45,392 nucleotides of DNA from Porticoccaceae bacterium (GCA_029250825.1 JAQXEN010000027.1:1-45392); one strand, 5' to 3'. Positions 1 through 9,599 are shown, counted from the stretch's first letter. A program made the numbers and translations. The notes: generated by a model not told the origin, from the letters alone.

Positions 1-432
1 AAATTGCTCAGGATGGTATTGGGTTGAAACCGAGCCCAACAGAATCACAGTATCCAAATAGACATGAGGGTTTAACCAGGTAAAGGCCAGACAGATGGCG
101 ATGGTTTTAAACAGCGAGCCTTCTGTTTCCGCTTCGGCTTCGAGGGCATGAGTTTCGGTGAAAGCAGACTTAAAACTGAGCAGAGCGTAAATGGTTAGAA
201 ATACTGCACCACCGTATCTAGCGACTATCTCAATGGTGGGAAACTGTTTAACCACCGTGCCAAAGCCGGCAACACCAAGGGAGATGAGAATCCCATCGGA
301 GACAGCACAGACCAGACAGACAATAAAAACATGACGCTTTTTAAGCCCCTGTTTGAGCACAAAGGCATTTTGCGAGCCGATGGCCAGAATTAGGGAAAGT
401 CCTAGGGAAAATCCTGCGAGGTAAGTTGACAA
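1..432 (-). CDS. LysE/ArgO-family amino-acid exporter, partial (3' end beyond the window)
   Basis: This is the N-terminal 144 codons of an inner-membrane exporter that pumps out basic amino acids (lysine or arginine) in known family members. The translation has the family's opening membrane segment with a GSQNAFVLKQG motif near residues 18-28, a second segment with CAVSDGILIS, and the signature TWLNPHVYLDT near residue 125. These line up closely with E. coli ArgO. The start is a TTG at 432-430, with an AAGG about 13 bases upstream; there is no better in-frame ATG. The frame is open to the left edge, so roughly a third of the protein is missing. The substrate cannot be told from sequence alone: LysE, ArgO and related exporters share these motifs. 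Confidence 0.85.
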   Translation of the reverse strand, partial: MSTYLAGFSLGLSLILAIGSQNAFVLKQGLKKRHVFIVCLVCAVSDGILISLGVAGFGTVVKQFPTIEIVARYGGAVFLTIYALLSFKSAFTETHALEAEAETEGSLFKTIAICLAFTWLNPHVYLDTVILLGSVSTQYHPEQF

Positions 433-614
433 TTTTTTACTGCCTTATTTGGATCCAGACTGATCTTATTATTTTAGTAATGGACTGGGTAGCAAGCAGG
501 GATTAAACCTGAAAGCGTTGAGAGGTACAACAGCCAGTGGCTTCTACTGGACTGTTGGTTAAAAAATAAGCGATACGGCCCCAACTAACAAACCTTGCCA
601 TCCGGACAGGGCCC

Positions 615-698
615 AGCCAAATCTGTTATCCCGACACAACTCAGCCAAACCTGTCATCCCGACAGAGCCCATCCAAACCTGTCATCCCGACAGAGCGC
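615..698. repeat. 28-bp tandem repeat, three units
   Basis: Three consecutive 28-base units lie at 615-642, 643-670 and 671-698. Each carries the core CTGT(C/T)ATCCCGACA. Units 2 and 3 are nearly identical; unit 1 is more diverged. The last unit runs directly into the longer 74-bp repeat, so the array looks like local duplication of the repeat's left end. Confidence 0.8.
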
Positions 699-749
699 AG
701 CGACGAGGGATCTCATAGCTGGGTTTACTGAGGGATCTGAGTGGACTGG
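676..749. repeat. 74-bp dispersed intergenic repeat, copy A
   Basis: The core TGTCATCCCGAC, then GAGCGCAGCGACGAGGGATC, then GGGTTT..CTGAG..CTGAGTG.ACTG is shared with 2927-3000 over exactly 74 positions with roughly a dozen mismatches. Elements of this kind (TCATCCCGA...GAGGGATCTC) are familiar in proteobacterial intergenic DNA. The two copies bracket the broken AAA+ ATPase gene. Confidence 0.75.
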
Positions 750-837
750 ATGTTTGATATGCCTTACATGGCCAAGAAGATAGCATCTGTTTGCGCACCG
801 AATATAGCTTTCGCCTTAAAACCTATATTTTTCCTTA

Positions 838-887
838 AAAAAGAGGCCTTTAAGCAATAAGTGACAGCGCTTAATAGGTCTTTTTAT
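838..887 (-). terminator. Possible terminator of the AAA+ ATPase gene
   Basis: TTAAGC at 850-855 pairs with GCTTAA at 869-874, flanked by AAAAGA and TCTTTT that extend the pairing with gaps. Read on the minus strand the hairpin is followed by a run of T. It sits about 95 bases beyond the ATPase stop. The stem is short and imperfect. Confidence 0.3.
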
Positions 888-979
888 GTATATTTCAATT
901 GCTTACGTAGGTCCGACCTCGTTCATGCTCTGACTGTTGATTACGCCTCGTATATTGCAATTAAATCCTTAAAGTACAT

Positions 980-2605
980 TTACTTCGAGTCTGACCCTAA
1001 TTCTTCACTAGTGTCGTCAACTTCGAGGAGCACTTCTTCAATAGTCTTATCTAGATCGCTATTATGAATTGTTTCTTCTGCCAATTTTAGGTCATAGATT
1101 GGCGCCTCTCGAACGCCAAAGCGCCGATGTTCACTATCAGTTTTCCAAAATTCTACATGTACAACATTCCGCATCCTTGGCTCCATAAATAAAGAAAAGT
1201 CCAATGTATAAGCTTCAAACCTTCCCTTTCTCCCTGAGGCAGCTGAAGTATCTGGTTCAATAATATGTATCAACTTGAAATCCATTAGCTGCTGCACAAG
1301 CTCATGGATAGCTGTATATTCCTGCGCTTGCTCTTGGGAAACAAGAAATGCAGTTTTTCGTTTTTCCTTTAGACAAAACGAAACAATATTTCTATACAAT
1401 CTTTCTAACGGAGAGGAATCGCTAACGCCCTCATCTTTAAGGTTGTTTAATTTTGTTCGGTAAGAAAGTCTACTAGCACCTTTCCATATATATGTTGGAG
1501 TGAGCCACTTTTCTTTTCCGTCTGACAATGAAGAAGAAATCGCCTCGACAAATATGTTTAAAAAATCCCTAGGCACTCCTCCAGAGGCTAGAGATAATGC
1601 ATGGAATGCTTCAGGATTAAAAAGGGCTTCCTTCGGGCTATCTAACCCAGCCTTAAGCGCAACTGCTTCTAGCATTTGGGATAAGTACTGACTGGTTGAT
1701 TCGATATCTTCAAGGGTTCTATCTAAGCTTATCTCTTCGACATCTTGATGAAGTTCAACACCTATTGTATTTTCTTCATTCCGTATTATTGTAGTCCTAT
1801 GTCGGACCGTACCAATTTTTAGATAAAAATCTGTACCTCGTACAAGACGATGCAAATAGGCAATTACATCTGGCTGACGACTTCTGGGAATAAGGTAAAA
1901 ATCATCAAGTAAAATATATGCGGAGTCATATTTAGAATTAGTAAGGGAGGTTGTGAGAGCTTCTTTGTAATCACTTAAGTAGCGTTCAAGATGGTCTAGC
2001 TTTTTCTCTTTAAATTCACTTTGTTTTTCATGTTTTTTCGATTTACTTCCAGCTGCTTTTGCAGAACCCTTCGAGACCTCTGCATGCTCCTCTGAGCTTG
2101 TACCATCTGTTTGCTTTATACTGGCCTCATCAGCCTGAGATAAAATTCTTCTTAAATCGTCAATATTTTTTTGTGTCTTAGTCGGAAACCTTATCACGCG
2201 TCTCCATTTTCTATTTGCATCAGGCATTTTCTCAAAAATTCGAAGCAGTAATCGAACCAGAAGGTCTGGATAAGTAAGTCGTTTAAACTAATCACCTTCA
2301 ATATAAATGGGCAAAACCCCCCTATTGGCACTGGAGTCATTAACAAAGTGAACAAACAGACAAGACTTCCCTGAACCCCGCCGGCCAAATACTACTTGAT
2401 GCTGCTTGGAACTGAACCTAGATAAATGTCCTGAGAGATCCACATAGTCAGGTAAATGATTCGGTCTAATGCGAAATGAGTCTTTAATCAGGTTTGTTAA
2501 TTGTGTTACTTCTGAATCAGATAGCACTAGACTCTCCAATCGTATAATAGGCCAATTATGGGGCTTTCCAGCCTCATAACAATTCGTATCTGAACGCCCA
2601 TACAA
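980..2605 (-). pseudogene. AAA+ ATPase (ORC/Cdc6-like P-loop protein) interrupted by an in-frame TAG
   Basis: Two open pieces, 2605-2288 and the stretch below it down to 980, lie in the same reading frame. They are separated only by TAG at 2290-2288 (codon 106 of 542). Read through, the junction is continuous: ...IYIEGD-stop-FKRLTYPDLLVRLLL. The first piece holds Walker A (GRRGSGKS, about residues 75-82). The second holds Walker B (YILLDDFYLIP), a sensor-1-like stretch (LKIGTVRHRT) and a lysine/serine-rich insert after residue 150. This resembles ORC/Cdc6-type or defence-associated AAA+ ATPases; the exact family is not recognised. The 5' end is also uncertain: the only in-frame start is TTG 2605-2603 with no good ribosome site, and a nearby ATG (2622-2620) is out of frame. 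The region is AT-rich compared with its neighbours. It is either an inactivated gene, a suppressed or read-through gene, or a base error. Confidence 0.7.
2288..2290 (-). other. In-frame amber codon in the AAA+ ATPase
   Basis: The plus-strand bases CTA at 2288-2290 read TAG on the minus strand. The frame is otherwise open on both sides, with ATPase-like sequence right up to the codon and right after it. No frameshift is needed to join the halves. Confidence 0.85.
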
Positions 2606-3212
2606 TATGTTACCAGGGGCATTTTAATATTTTTTTCACTGCTGATTTATATATAAGTCATTAAGACTAAGCTGCCTTGTTTTATTATAGGTGTCGTTTT
2701 TTTTGAGAGCTGCCGATGATTTATAGAAATAAGCTGGGATACTGTTTTGTTACACAGTATTTTGAAAAGGGTCTTTCGCAATGTCGTCATCACCATTCCT
2801 TTGGTCTAAACGCAAATATAAGATTCGTTAGTCATTAACGAGAGCTCGTACAATAAAGTCATATTTATATCGGATCAAGTATTTTTTCTTATTCCCGAAT
2901 AAGAGCCACCCCGACTGAGCCTAGCCAACCTGTCATCCCGACTGAGCGCAGCGACGAGGGATCTCTTGGTTGGGTTTTCTGAGAGCCCTGAGTGAACTGA
3001 CAGTAGATCTCTCACATGCGTTCGAGATGACAGTGTTTTTTTGTCCAGCGCGTACTTTTTAGCACCAAGAATCCGATTTCTGCCATCTCGAGCGAAGCCC
3101 AAGGATCTCCTGCAAACCCAATCACGGTCACAGCCTCTGCTATGGCCTACAATTAGGCTATTGAATTCAGACAATTGAATCCGCACCAATTTATCACAAA
3201 GGAATGTTAGCT
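2606..3212. other. Gene-free accessory stretch
   Basis: This is AT-rich DNA upstream of the ATPase, then the second copy of the 74-bp repeat, then a diverged relative near 3080-3115 (CCATCTCGAGCGAAGCCCA). The minus-strand open frame 2875-3189 is a translation of these repeats, with no protein-like features. No RNA gene or clear promoter was recognised. Confidence 0.6.
2927..3000. repeat. 74-bp dispersed intergenic repeat, copy B
   Basis: This is the partner of 676-749, same length and orientation. The CTGTCATC near its left end is answered by GATGACAG at 3025-3032. The copy plus its right flank could therefore fold into a long imperfect hairpin in RNA or single-stranded DNA. Confidence 0.75.
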
Positions 3213-3521
3213 ATGAAAAACCTGATATTGGCTCTGGCGATTAACACATTAACCTGCACCCTGAGCAGCACCCTTGCCGCAGAGCAGATTACCTTGCCAA
3301 TCGGTGAGCAAACCCGTCAGTCAGAGCTGCAGTTGCCGGAGAGAGGCATGCATAAAAATTCAATATTAGAAGACTTTGGTGATCCTCAGGAGATAACCTC
3401 AGCGGTGGGCGAGCCACCGATCAGTCAGTGGCGTTACGATGGCTATGTGGTGTACTTCGAGGATAACTGGGTGATTCAAGCGGTGGTTAAACACCCACCG
3501 CAGGATCTTAGTGCTAGATAG
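3213..3521 (+). CDS. Small exported protein of unknown function
   Basis: This is a 102-residue protein with a typical signal peptide (MKNL, then a hydrophobic core) and a likely cleavage after LAA near residue 22. The mature part carries GxPxxxxxAVGEPPISxWRY followed by YVVYFEDNWVIQAVV. This short pattern is seen in small periplasmic proteins of Pseudomonas-type bacteria next to sthA (recalled, not searched). The ATG at 3213 is chosen because AAAGGA at 3198-3203 is nine bases upstream of it; the earlier in-frame ATG at 3204 would touch that site. The gene converges on sthA. The partner and role are unknown. Confidence 0.75.
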   Translation: MKNLILALAINTLTCTLSSTLAAEQITLPIGEQTRQSELQLPERGMHKNSILEDFGDPQEITSAVGEPPISQWRYDGYVVYFEDNWVIQAVVKHPPQDLSAR

Positions 3522-3557
3522 CTTGTAGTAGAGAGCTTGTAATAAAAAGCTCGGAGC
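3516..3557. repeat. 14-bp degenerate tandem repeat, three units
   Basis: The units are 3516-3529 (AGATAGCTTGTAGT), 3530-3543 (AGAGAGCTTGTAAT) and 3544-3557 (AAAAAGCTCGGAGC). The first unit overlaps the stop codon of the small exported protein, and the array fills the gap between that gene and the end of sthA. Confidence 0.55.
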
Positions 3558-3568
3558 TAAGCTAGAAC

Positions 3569-4996
3569 TCAGCGCTGTTTGGCCTCAAAGCGTCGATGTT
3601 CACGACTGACGCGATTGAGTCCGTTCATTGAGGCGATACGATAGGCTTCGGCCATGGTCGGATAGTTGAAGGTGGTGCGGACGAAATACTTAATACTGTT
3701 GGCCTCCCCTTCCTGATTCATAATCGCCTGTCCAATATGAATAATCTCTGCGGCCTCTGCGCCAAAACAGTGAATACCCAGTATCTGCAATGTATCCTGA
3801 TGGAAGAGTATCTTTAACATACCCACTTCTTCACCGGAAATATGCGCTCGGGCTGTGTCTTTGAAATAGGCGCGGCCAATTTCATAGGGAATTTTTTGTT
3901 CGGTGAGCTCGCGCTCATTTTTGCCGACAAAGCTGATTTCAGGAATGGTCCAGATACCCGTGGCCACGTCATCCACGCGATACTGATCTTTCATGCCGCA
4001 CATGTGAGAAGCAGCAAAGCGGCCCTGATCATAGGCAGCGCCCGCCAGTGCTGGCCAGCCGATAACGTCACCGGCAGCGTAGATATGCGGGATCGCGGTT
4101 TGATAATCTTTGTTGACCTGTATCTGACCGCGGGAATCCACTTCCAGACCGATCTCTTCAAGGCCCATATTCTTGGTATTACCACTGCGGCCATTACACC
4201 AGAGCAAGGCTTCAGCATGAATACGCTTGCCGGATTTAAGCTCCAGGGTGACGCCATTTTCGCCCGTGGTGACGCTCTCGTACTCTTCGTTGTGGCGTAC
4301 CATTACGTTGAGATCACGAAGGTGATAGCTCAGCGCATCGGAGATTTCGTCATCGAGGAAGTTCATCAACCATTCTCGGGTATTCACCAGATCGACCCGC
4401 GTATCGAGTCCGCAAAATATGGATGCATATTCACAGCCAATGACGCCGGCGCCGTAGATAATAATATTTCGCGGTGTGCTATCCAGCGATAGGATCGAAT
4501 CGCTATCAAAGATACTCGGATGATTAAAGTCGATATCATCTGGACGGTAGGGACTTGATCCCGTGGCCAATAAAAAGTGTTTTGAGCTGAGCTGAGTGAC
4601 CTTGCCATCACTGGCTGTCACTGAAACTTTATGAGCAGTAGTAAATTTAGCGCGGCCAATAAAAGTCTGTACACGGTTGCGCGCATAGCCCTTGGTGCGG
4701 CCCTGAACCTGCTTGGTAATCACATCATCCGCGGCTTTCATCACTTCGGGAAAAGAGAACCAGCGCGGTTCGCCAACGGCGCGAAACATCGGCATGGTGT
4801 TGTATTGCATCATCCGTCGAATAGACTGTCGCAAGGCTTTTGAGGGGATGGTGCCCAGGTGGGTGCAATTGCCCCCCGCCAGTGCGCGCTCGTCCACTAC
4901 GGCAACGCGCCAGCCCTGCTTGACGGCATTCATAGCTGCGCCTTCACCGCCAGGACCACTGCCGATAACCACTAGGTCATACTGATAATTGGACAT
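3569..4996 (-). CDS. sthA: Soluble pyridine nucleotide transhydrogenase
   Basis: This cytoplasmic FAD enzyme moves hydride between NADPH and NADH, usually to dispose of excess NADPH. It has 475 residues, close to the family's usual 465. The N-terminal FAD motif is GSGPGGEG (residues 12-19), the active-site region is [14 protein letters not shown] (41-54), and the second nucleotide site is [13 protein letters not shown]. The standard dimerisation domain follows. As in known SthA, only Cys44 is present: the second cysteine of the disulfide-reductase pair is Thr49, which separates it from lipoamide dehydrogenase and glutathione reductase. The start ATG is two bases after the nqrM stop, so it is the last gene of the nqr operon. 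That placement ties sodium-pumping NADH oxidation to NADPH balance. Confidence 0.95.
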   Translation of the reverse strand: MSNYQYDLVVIGSGPGGEGAAMNAVKQGWRVAVVDERALAGGNCTHLGTIPSKALRQSIRRMMQYNTMPMFRAVGEPRWFSFPEVMKAADDVITKQVQGRTKGYARNRVQTFIGRAKFTTAHKVSVTASDGKVTQLSSKHFLLATGSSPYRPDDIDFNHPSIFDSDSILSLDSTPRNIIIYGAGVIGCEYASIFCGLDTRVDLVNTREWLMNFLDDEISDALSYHLRDLNVMVRHNEEYESVTTGENGVTLELKSGKRIHAEALLWCNGRSGNTKNMGLEEIGLEVDSRGQIQVNKDYQTAIPHIYAAGDVIGWPALAGAAYDQGRFAASHMCGMKDQYRVDDVATGIWTIPEISFVGKNERELTEQKIPYEIGRAYFKDTARAHISGEEVGMLKILFHQDTLQILGIHCFGAEAAEIIHIGQAIMNQEGEANSIKYFVRTTFNYPTMAEAYRIASMNGLNRVSREHRRFEAKQR

Positions 4997-4998
4997 GC

Positions 4999-5244
4999 TC
5001 AGGATTTTTCCTGTTCTGAAGAACGCAGATTGGCGCTGGCATCATAGGCCAAATCCCCATCACTTAGCTCATCGCACTTATTCGGATCGCCACCGCAGAG
5101 GTCGCAGTTGTAGTTAGCTTCACCCAGCGCGGCACCGACACCGCCACAGGATCCCGCAATGGGCTTGCCGCCCATCAGGACGCCCACGGCCATTGCTGTA
5201 ATCAGCAGAGCAAAAATAATAATTGTAAGAAAGATTTCAGCCAT
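4999..5244 (-). CDS. nqrM: Na+-NQR maturation protein NqrM
   Basis: This is an 81-residue protein with one N-terminal membrane segment (residues 4-24) and four cysteines at positions 33, 47, 50 and 57. They sit in [10 protein letters not shown] and [12 protein letters not shown], the known arrangement of NqrM (DUF539). In Vibrio, NqrM is needed to build the iron centre held by NqrD and NqrE. The gene starts two bases after the apbE stop and two bases before sthA, which fits coupled translation. The C-terminal tail is acidic and not conserved. Confidence 0.93.
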   Translation of the reverse strand: MAEIFLTIIIFALLITAMAVGVLMGGKPIAGSCGGVGAALGEANYNCDLCGGDPNKCDELSDGDLAYDASANLRSSEQEKS

Positions 5245-5246
5245 GT

Positions 5247-6305
5247 TTAACTCTCGCTGTTAACCGCTGGAGCGGTCAAATACTGTTTAAAGGCGTCACT
5301 GTAAACCGCTGTAAACTGCTTGTCGGTTTTCACCAGCATATAGACTGCAATAGATTGCTGATTGGCGATTTCCAGTGCCGCTTTGTCACCCATCACTAAA
5401 AAGGCTGTAGCCCAGGCATCCGCATCAATGCAGCGATCAGCGACTACGGTCACCGAGGCCAAGCGATGTTCTATGGGCCGACCGGTTCGTGGATCTATAC
5501 TGTGGGAGTAGCGTTTTCCGTCTTTTTCAAAATAGTTTCTATAGTCTCCAGAGGTGGCGACTGCGGCGCTCTCTAGAGGAATAATCTTGTCTACCTGCCC
5601 GAGGGCATTTGGGGTTTCAATAGCAATGCGCCAAGGCTGCCCTTTGGGGTTTAAACCACTGACCCGCATCTCGCCCCCCACTTCCACCAGATAGTCTGGC
5701 AGCGCCAGCATTTCCAACAGGTCGGCGACCTGATCAACCGCATAGCCCTTGGCCACGGCAGAAAGGTCCAAGCGCAGGGCTTGGTGTTTACTGATCGACT
5801 GGTTATCACGGTTTAATATCAAGTGCTGGTAACCGATAGTGGCCAGCGCCTGTGCAATATCATTATCTGCAGGTAGGCGATCATTGGTCATCTGCGGTCC
5901 GAATCCCCAGAGATCCACTAATGGCCCGACACTGGGATCAAAGGCGCCAGCGCTCTTGTGCCAAACCTCGCGGCTGGTTTTTAACACAGTCCAGAGTTCC
6001 TCGGAGGCCGCGACCTCTTCACCCACGGATAGGCGATTAAACAGGCTTAACTCAGATTCAGACTTGTAGGTAGACATGGCCAGATCAACAATATCCAGCG
6101 CATTCTCAATCTGCTCCGCTAGATCAGCTGGTGCTGGCTGGTCCGCCACTATGGTGATGTTATAGCTGGTGCCAAATTTGCTACCGGAGATCTGCACAAT
6201 CTCAGGAGCATGGTCACAGCCGCTGAGCAGCAGAAAGCTGACTAGGGCTGGAAGCAAAAACGAGGCTTTCGCAAGCCCCGTTATTTTGTCACTGGATAGA
6301 ATCAT
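5247..6305 (-). CDS. apbE: FAD:protein FMN transferase, lipoprotein
   Basis: It attaches FMN covalently from FAD to threonine in exported or membrane flavoproteins; here the obvious targets are NqrB and NqrC. The 352-residue protein has a lipoprotein signal peptide with lipobox LLSG/Cys30, so it should be anchored in the periplasm. The ApbE core is complete: DPSVGPLVDLWGFGP, DLSAVAKGYAVD, a SIDPRTGRP motif and the Mg2+-binding CIDADAWATA stretch. It lies nine bases after nqrF and two before nqrM, so it is made together with its substrates. Confidence 0.95.
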   Translation of the reverse strand: MILSSDKITGLAKASFLLPALVSFLLLSGCDHAPEIVQISGSKFGTSYNITIVADQPAPADLAEQIENALDIVDLAMSTYKSESELSLFNRLSVGEEVAASEELWTVLKTSREVWHKSAGAFDPSVGPLVDLWGFGPQMTNDRLPADNDIAQALATIGYQHLILNRDNQSISKHQALRLDLSAVAKGYAVDQVADLLEMLALPDYLVEVGGEMRVSGLNPKGQPWRIAIETPNALGQVDKIIPLESAAVATSGDYRNYFEKDGKRYSHSIDPRTGRPIEHRLASVTVVADRCIDADAWATAFLVMGDKAALEIANQQSIAVYMLVKTDKQFTAVYSDAFKQYLTAPAVNSES

Positions 6306-6314
6306 CGAGGGCTA

Positions 6315-7538
6315 TTACCCGCCGAAGTCATCGAGGAAAATATTTTCATCCTCGACACCCAGATCTTGCAACAATTTGACCACTGCGGCATTCATCATTG
6401 GCGGCCCGCACATGTAGAACTCGCAATCTTCAGGTGCTTCGTGATCTTTCAGATACTGCTCGAATAAGACATTGTGGATAAACCCAGTAAGGCCGTCCCA
6501 GTTATCTTCCGGCTGCGGATCTGACAGCGCTAGATGCCAGTCGAAGTTATCATTTTCTGCTGCCAAGGCATCATATTCATCATCATAGAAACATTCGCGC
6601 AATGAACGGGCACCGTACCAGAAGCTGATCTTACGCTTGCTTTTAAGACGCTTAAGCTGATCGAAGATATGCGATCGCATAGGTGCCATACCTGCACCAC
6701 CGCCAACGAAGACCATTTCGTTATCAGTGTCTTTGGCAAAGAATTCACCGAAGGGACCGTAAACGGTAATCTTGTCGCCAGCTTTCAGGCCAAAGGTATA
6801 AGAGGACATCTGTCCTGGTGGAATACCTTCAGAGCGCGGTGGCGGCGTAGCAATACGAATATTGAATTTAACAATGCCCACTTCGTCTGGGTAGTTGGCC
6901 ATTGAATAGGCGCGAATCACTGGCTCAGTAACAATTGACTCGTGTTTAAAGAAGCCAAAGTGCTCCCAGTCGCCGCGGTACTGTTCTTCGATATCGAAGT
7001 CGGCATATTTAATATGGTGCGGAGGACATTCCAGCTGCACATAACCACCGGCGCGGAAGTTAACGTCTTCCCCTTCCGGCAGACGCAGGGTCAACTCTTT
7101 AATAAAGGTCGCCACATTCTGGTTTGACTCAACCACACATTCCCAGCGTTTGACGCCAAACACTTCTTCAGGAACTTCAATCTTCATATCCTGTTTAACC
7201 GGAACCTGGCAGGAGAGTCTCCAACCTTCAGCGGCTTCGCGACGATTAAAGTGACTCTCTTCTGTAGGCAGCATGGAACCGCCACCGTCAGCGATAACAC
7301 ATTTGCACTGGGCGCAGCTTCCGCCGCCGCCACAGGCTGAGGGCAGGAATAAACCAGCATTGGAGAGTGTCTGCAGTAGCTTGTCGCCAGCTGCTACGGT
7401 GATTGTCTTCTCACCGTTGATCTCAATATTGACGTCGCCAGAGGACACCAACTTGCTGCGAGCGGCCAGAATAAAGGCTACTAGGGCAAGGATGACCACC
7501 GTAAACATGGTGACGCCGAGGATGATTTCGATATTCAT
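6315..7538 (-). CDS. nqrF: Na+-translocating NADH:quinone reductase subunit F
   Basis: This is the NADH-oxidising entry subunit of the sodium pump. It has 407 residues, the usual length. It has one N-terminal membrane helix (residues 4-26), then a plant-type [2Fe-2S] domain with ligands Cys69, Cys75, Cys78 and Cys110, matching Vibrio NqrF with a one-residue shift. Next come the FAD domain (RAYSMANYP) and the NADH domain ([12 protein letters not shown] and [11 protein letters not shown]). It ends in the conserved acidic/aromatic tail FLDDFGG. The gene starts 20 bases after nqrE. Confidence 0.97.
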   Translation of the reverse strand: MNIEIILGVTMFTVVILALVAFILAARSKLVSSGDVNIEINGEKTITVAAGDKLLQTLSNAGLFLPSACGGGGSCAQCKCVIADGGGSMLPTEESHFNRREAAEGWRLSCQVPVKQDMKIEVPEEVFGVKRWECVVESNQNVATFIKELTLRLPEGEDVNFRAGGYVQLECPPHHIKYADFDIEEQYRGDWEHFGFFKHESIVTEPVIRAYSMANYPDEVGIVKFNIRIATPPPRSEGIPPGQMSSYTFGLKAGDKITVYGPFGEFFAKDTDNEMVFVGGGAGMAPMRSHIFDQLKRLKSKRKISFWYGARSLRECFYDDEYDALAAENDNFDWHLALSDPQPEDNWDGLTGFIHNVLFEQYLKDHEAPEDCEFYMCGPPMMNAAVVKLLQDLGVEDENIFLDDFGG

Positions 7539-7558
7539 GAGTAGCTACTTCTCCGTAA

Positions 7559-8167
7559 TCAGATGTCAATGCCGCCGAACGACATAAAGCCTAAGGATAT
7601 TAGACCTACAGTGATAAATACGATGCCCAGCCCCTGAAGGCCTTCTGGAATATCGCTATATTTTAATTTTTCTCGAATTCCGGCGAGAACCACAATAGCA
7701 AGAGCCCAAGAGGTACCTGAACCAAAGCCATAAACCACACTCTCGGTGAAGTTATAGCCACGCTCAGCCATCAACAGTGAACCACCGAGAATCGCACAGT
7801 TCACCGTAATCAGCGGCAGAAACACACCGAGGGCGTTGTATAGCGCTGGGACATATTTATCGAGAAACATTTCCAGTATCTGCACGATAGCGGCGATTAC
7901 GCCGATAAAGCAGAGATAGACCAAGAAGCTCAGATCAACATCCGGCAGACCAGCCCAGGCCAGTGCACCATCGGATAACAGGTAGCCGAGCAATAGGTTG
8001 TTTACCGGTACGGTGATGGTTTGCACCACGATCACTGCAATACCTAAACCGAATGCCGCATTGATCTTCTTCGACAGTGCCAGATAGGTACACATACCCA
8101 AGAACAGGCTCAGGGCGATATTGTCGATAAAGATCGAGCGAACTAACAAACTTAAATAATATTCCAT
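7559..8167 (-). CDS. nqrE: Na+-translocating NADH:quinone reductase subunit E
   Basis: This is a 202-residue integral membrane subunit with six predicted helices. Cys26 (LGMCTYLA) and Cys124 (TVNCAILGG) are the two cysteines that, with two in NqrD, hold the iron-sulfur centre inside the membrane. The inverted-repeat membrane fold is shared with NqrD and RnfA/E. Its ATG overlaps the nqrD stop by one base (TAATG), which implies translational coupling. Confidence 0.97.
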   Translation of the reverse strand: MEYYLSLLVRSIFIDNIALSLFLGMCTYLALSKKINAAFGLGIAVIVVQTITVPVNNLLLGYLLSDGALAWAGLPDVDLSFLVYLCFIGVIAAIVQILEMFLDKYVPALYNALGVFLPLITVNCAILGGSLLMAERGYNFTESVVYGFGSGTSWALAIVVLAGIREKLKYSDIPEGLQGLGIVFITVGLISLGFMSFGGIDI

Positions 8168-8829
8168 TACGCAACCTCACTCGGACGGCTATTCGCGGTG
8201 ATCTTAAAGTCCGGCTGTTCCACCTGATCTTTCTTGCTGACGCGAAGAACCCAGATAAACAGGCCAATTAAGAAGAAGGCACTGGGGGGCATCAACATCA
8301 TACCGTTGGCCACGTACCAGCCACCTTCAGTGCTGACCTGAAGGACTTCGTAGCCCCACAACTTGCCAGCGCCAAACAGTTCCCGAAAGAAGGCTACGAT
8401 CATCAGTACAACACTGTAGCCGAGACCATTGCCGATGCCATCTAAAAAGCTCGGCAGCGGTGGGTTTTTCATGGCAAAGGCTTCGGCGCGACCCATCACG
8501 ATACAGTTGGTAATAATCAGTCCAACAAAGACCGACAGCTGCTTGCTGATATCGTAGGCCACTGCCTTGAGCACCTGATCAACAACAATTACCAGCGAGG
8601 CAATAATGGTCATCTGCACAATAATACGGATGCTGTTGGGAATATGGTTGCGGATCAGCGAGACAAATAGATTTGAAAACGCCGTTACCACGGTCAGTGC
8701 CAGGCACATAACAAAGGCGACCTTCATGCTTGAAGTCACCGCCAGTGCGGAACAGATACCGAGGATTTGCAGTGCAATCGGGTTGTTGTTCAGTACCGGT
8801 TCTAGAAGCGTATCTTTAGCTTTTGACAT
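8167..8829 (-). CDS. nqrD: Na+-translocating NADH:quinone reductase subunit D
   Basis: This is a 220-residue membrane subunit with six helices, paired with NqrE. The iron-centre cysteines are Cys26 (LGICSALA) and Cys109 ([13 protein letters not shown]). The protein ends in a short polar tail. It begins two bases after the nqrC stop and overlaps nqrE by one base. Rnf subunits are close relatives, but the gene order and the NqrA/F partners settle the assignment. Confidence 0.97.
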   Translation of the reverse strand: MSKAKDTLLEPVLNNNPIALQILGICSALAVTSSMKVAFVMCLALTVVTAFSNLFVSLIRNHIPNSIRIIVQMTIIASLVIVVDQVLKAVAYDISKQLSVFVGLIITNCIVMGRAEAFAMKNPPLPSFLDGIGNGLGYSVVLMIVAFFRELFGAGKLWGYEVLQVSTEGGWYVANGMMLMPPSAFFLIGLFIWVLRVSKKDQVEQPDFKITANSRPSEVA

Positions 8830-8831
8830 GC

Positions 8832-9599
8832 TTAGGCCTCTCCTGTTTTAAGATTGCTGATCAGTGGCGAAAAGCCTGAGTCACCCAGCCAGTAGCGCAC
8901 TAGGTTATCAACACCTCGAGTGGTCAAGGTGGCGCCGGCGAGACCATCGATCTGCGACTCATAACCATCACGGTTCATATCCGCCTTACCTTTTAGTACA
9001 GTGAGGGCCAGGTCGCCTGAGTTATAGGCTTTCTTGCCAATCCAGCTGGCCTTCCAGTTAGGGTTGTCAATTTCACCACCCAGACCTGGCGTTTCTGCAT
9101 GCTCGTAAAAACCAATACCGGCAACGGTTTCAAGATCAGATTCCAGTGCAATAAAACCGTACAGCGTTGACCAGAGACCATAGCCTTTAATGGGCAGGAT
9201 GATTTTCTCAAGACCCTGTTCGCCTTCTACTATATAGACAGTAGCGAAATTGGCGCGACGTTTGATCTTAGCGATATCTTCGTCACCGGACAGAGCAATC
9301 GACTGTGCCGGATCTTTAGACGCTTTGCGTTGATCATAGACAGCCGGATCCACTTCATCGTTGAAGCGACCAGTTTCCATATCGACAATACGGGTAGTGA
9401 TCTGCTGAAACTGAGTCTCAACGTCAATACCGGCTTTTAAAAGGCCAGCAGAGGCGAGAATATTGGTTTTTAAATCCAATACCTTATTGGCGTCCTGCAT
9501 CGGTCGCAGTATCACCGCGGCGCTTGAGACTACCACTGCGCAGACCACGCAGAGCAGTGCGGCAACGCCGAAAGTTTTCTGAATAGAGTCACTAGCCAC
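8832..9599 (-). CDS. nqrC: Na+-translocating NADH:quinone reductase subunit C
   Basis: This is a 255-residue subunit with one N-terminal membrane helix and a large periplasmic domain carrying covalent FMN. The flavinylation motif is DGLAGATLT (residues 218-226), with Thr224 as the expected FMN attachment point. The start is taken as GTG at 9599-9597: an AAGGAG lies eight bases upstream and the GTG overlaps the last codons of nqrB. A longer open frame reaching 9668 would add a non-conserved leader inside nqrB. ApbE in the same operon is the likely flavin transferase. Confidence 0.95.
   Translation of the reverse strand: MASDSIQKTFGVAALLCVVCAVVVSSAAVILRPMQDANKVLDLKTNILASAGLLKAGIDVETQFQQITTRIVDMETGRFNDEVDPAVYDQRKASKDPAQSIALSGDEDIAKIKRRANFATVYIVEGEQGLEKIILPIKGYGLWSTLYGFIALESDLETVAGIGFYEHAETPGLGGEIDNPNWKASWIGKKAYNSGDLALTVLKGKADMNRDGYESQIDGLAGATLTTRGVDNLVRYWLGDSGFSPLISNLKTGEA

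Larger units (their letters stand above)
433..979. other. Gene-free accessory stretch with repeats
   Basis: No credible gene is seen. The stretch holds a three-unit 28-bp tandem array, one copy of a 74-bp repeat also found at 2927-3000, and near 838-887 a weak hairpin beside A/T tracts. Open frames here (for example 595-783) are translations of the repeats. Confidence 0.6.

Noticed and set aside
595-783. 62-codon plus-strand frame
   Set aside because: It is a translation of the 28-bp tandem array and repeat copy A.
2194-2388. 64-codon minus-strand frame over the ATPase stop
   Set aside because: It looked at first like a frameshift bridge, but codon-by-codon reading shows both ATPase halves are in one frame, so this frame is not needed.
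2875-3189. 104-codon minus-strand open frame upstream of the small exported protein
   Set aside because: It translates the intergenic repeat. Such repeats often give false small proteins (ARLSRDDR-type strings).
3842-4492. 216-codon plus-strand open frame inside sthA
   Set aside because: It lies wholly antisense to a well-matched sthA, and its translation has no domain or signal. It is a shadow frame.
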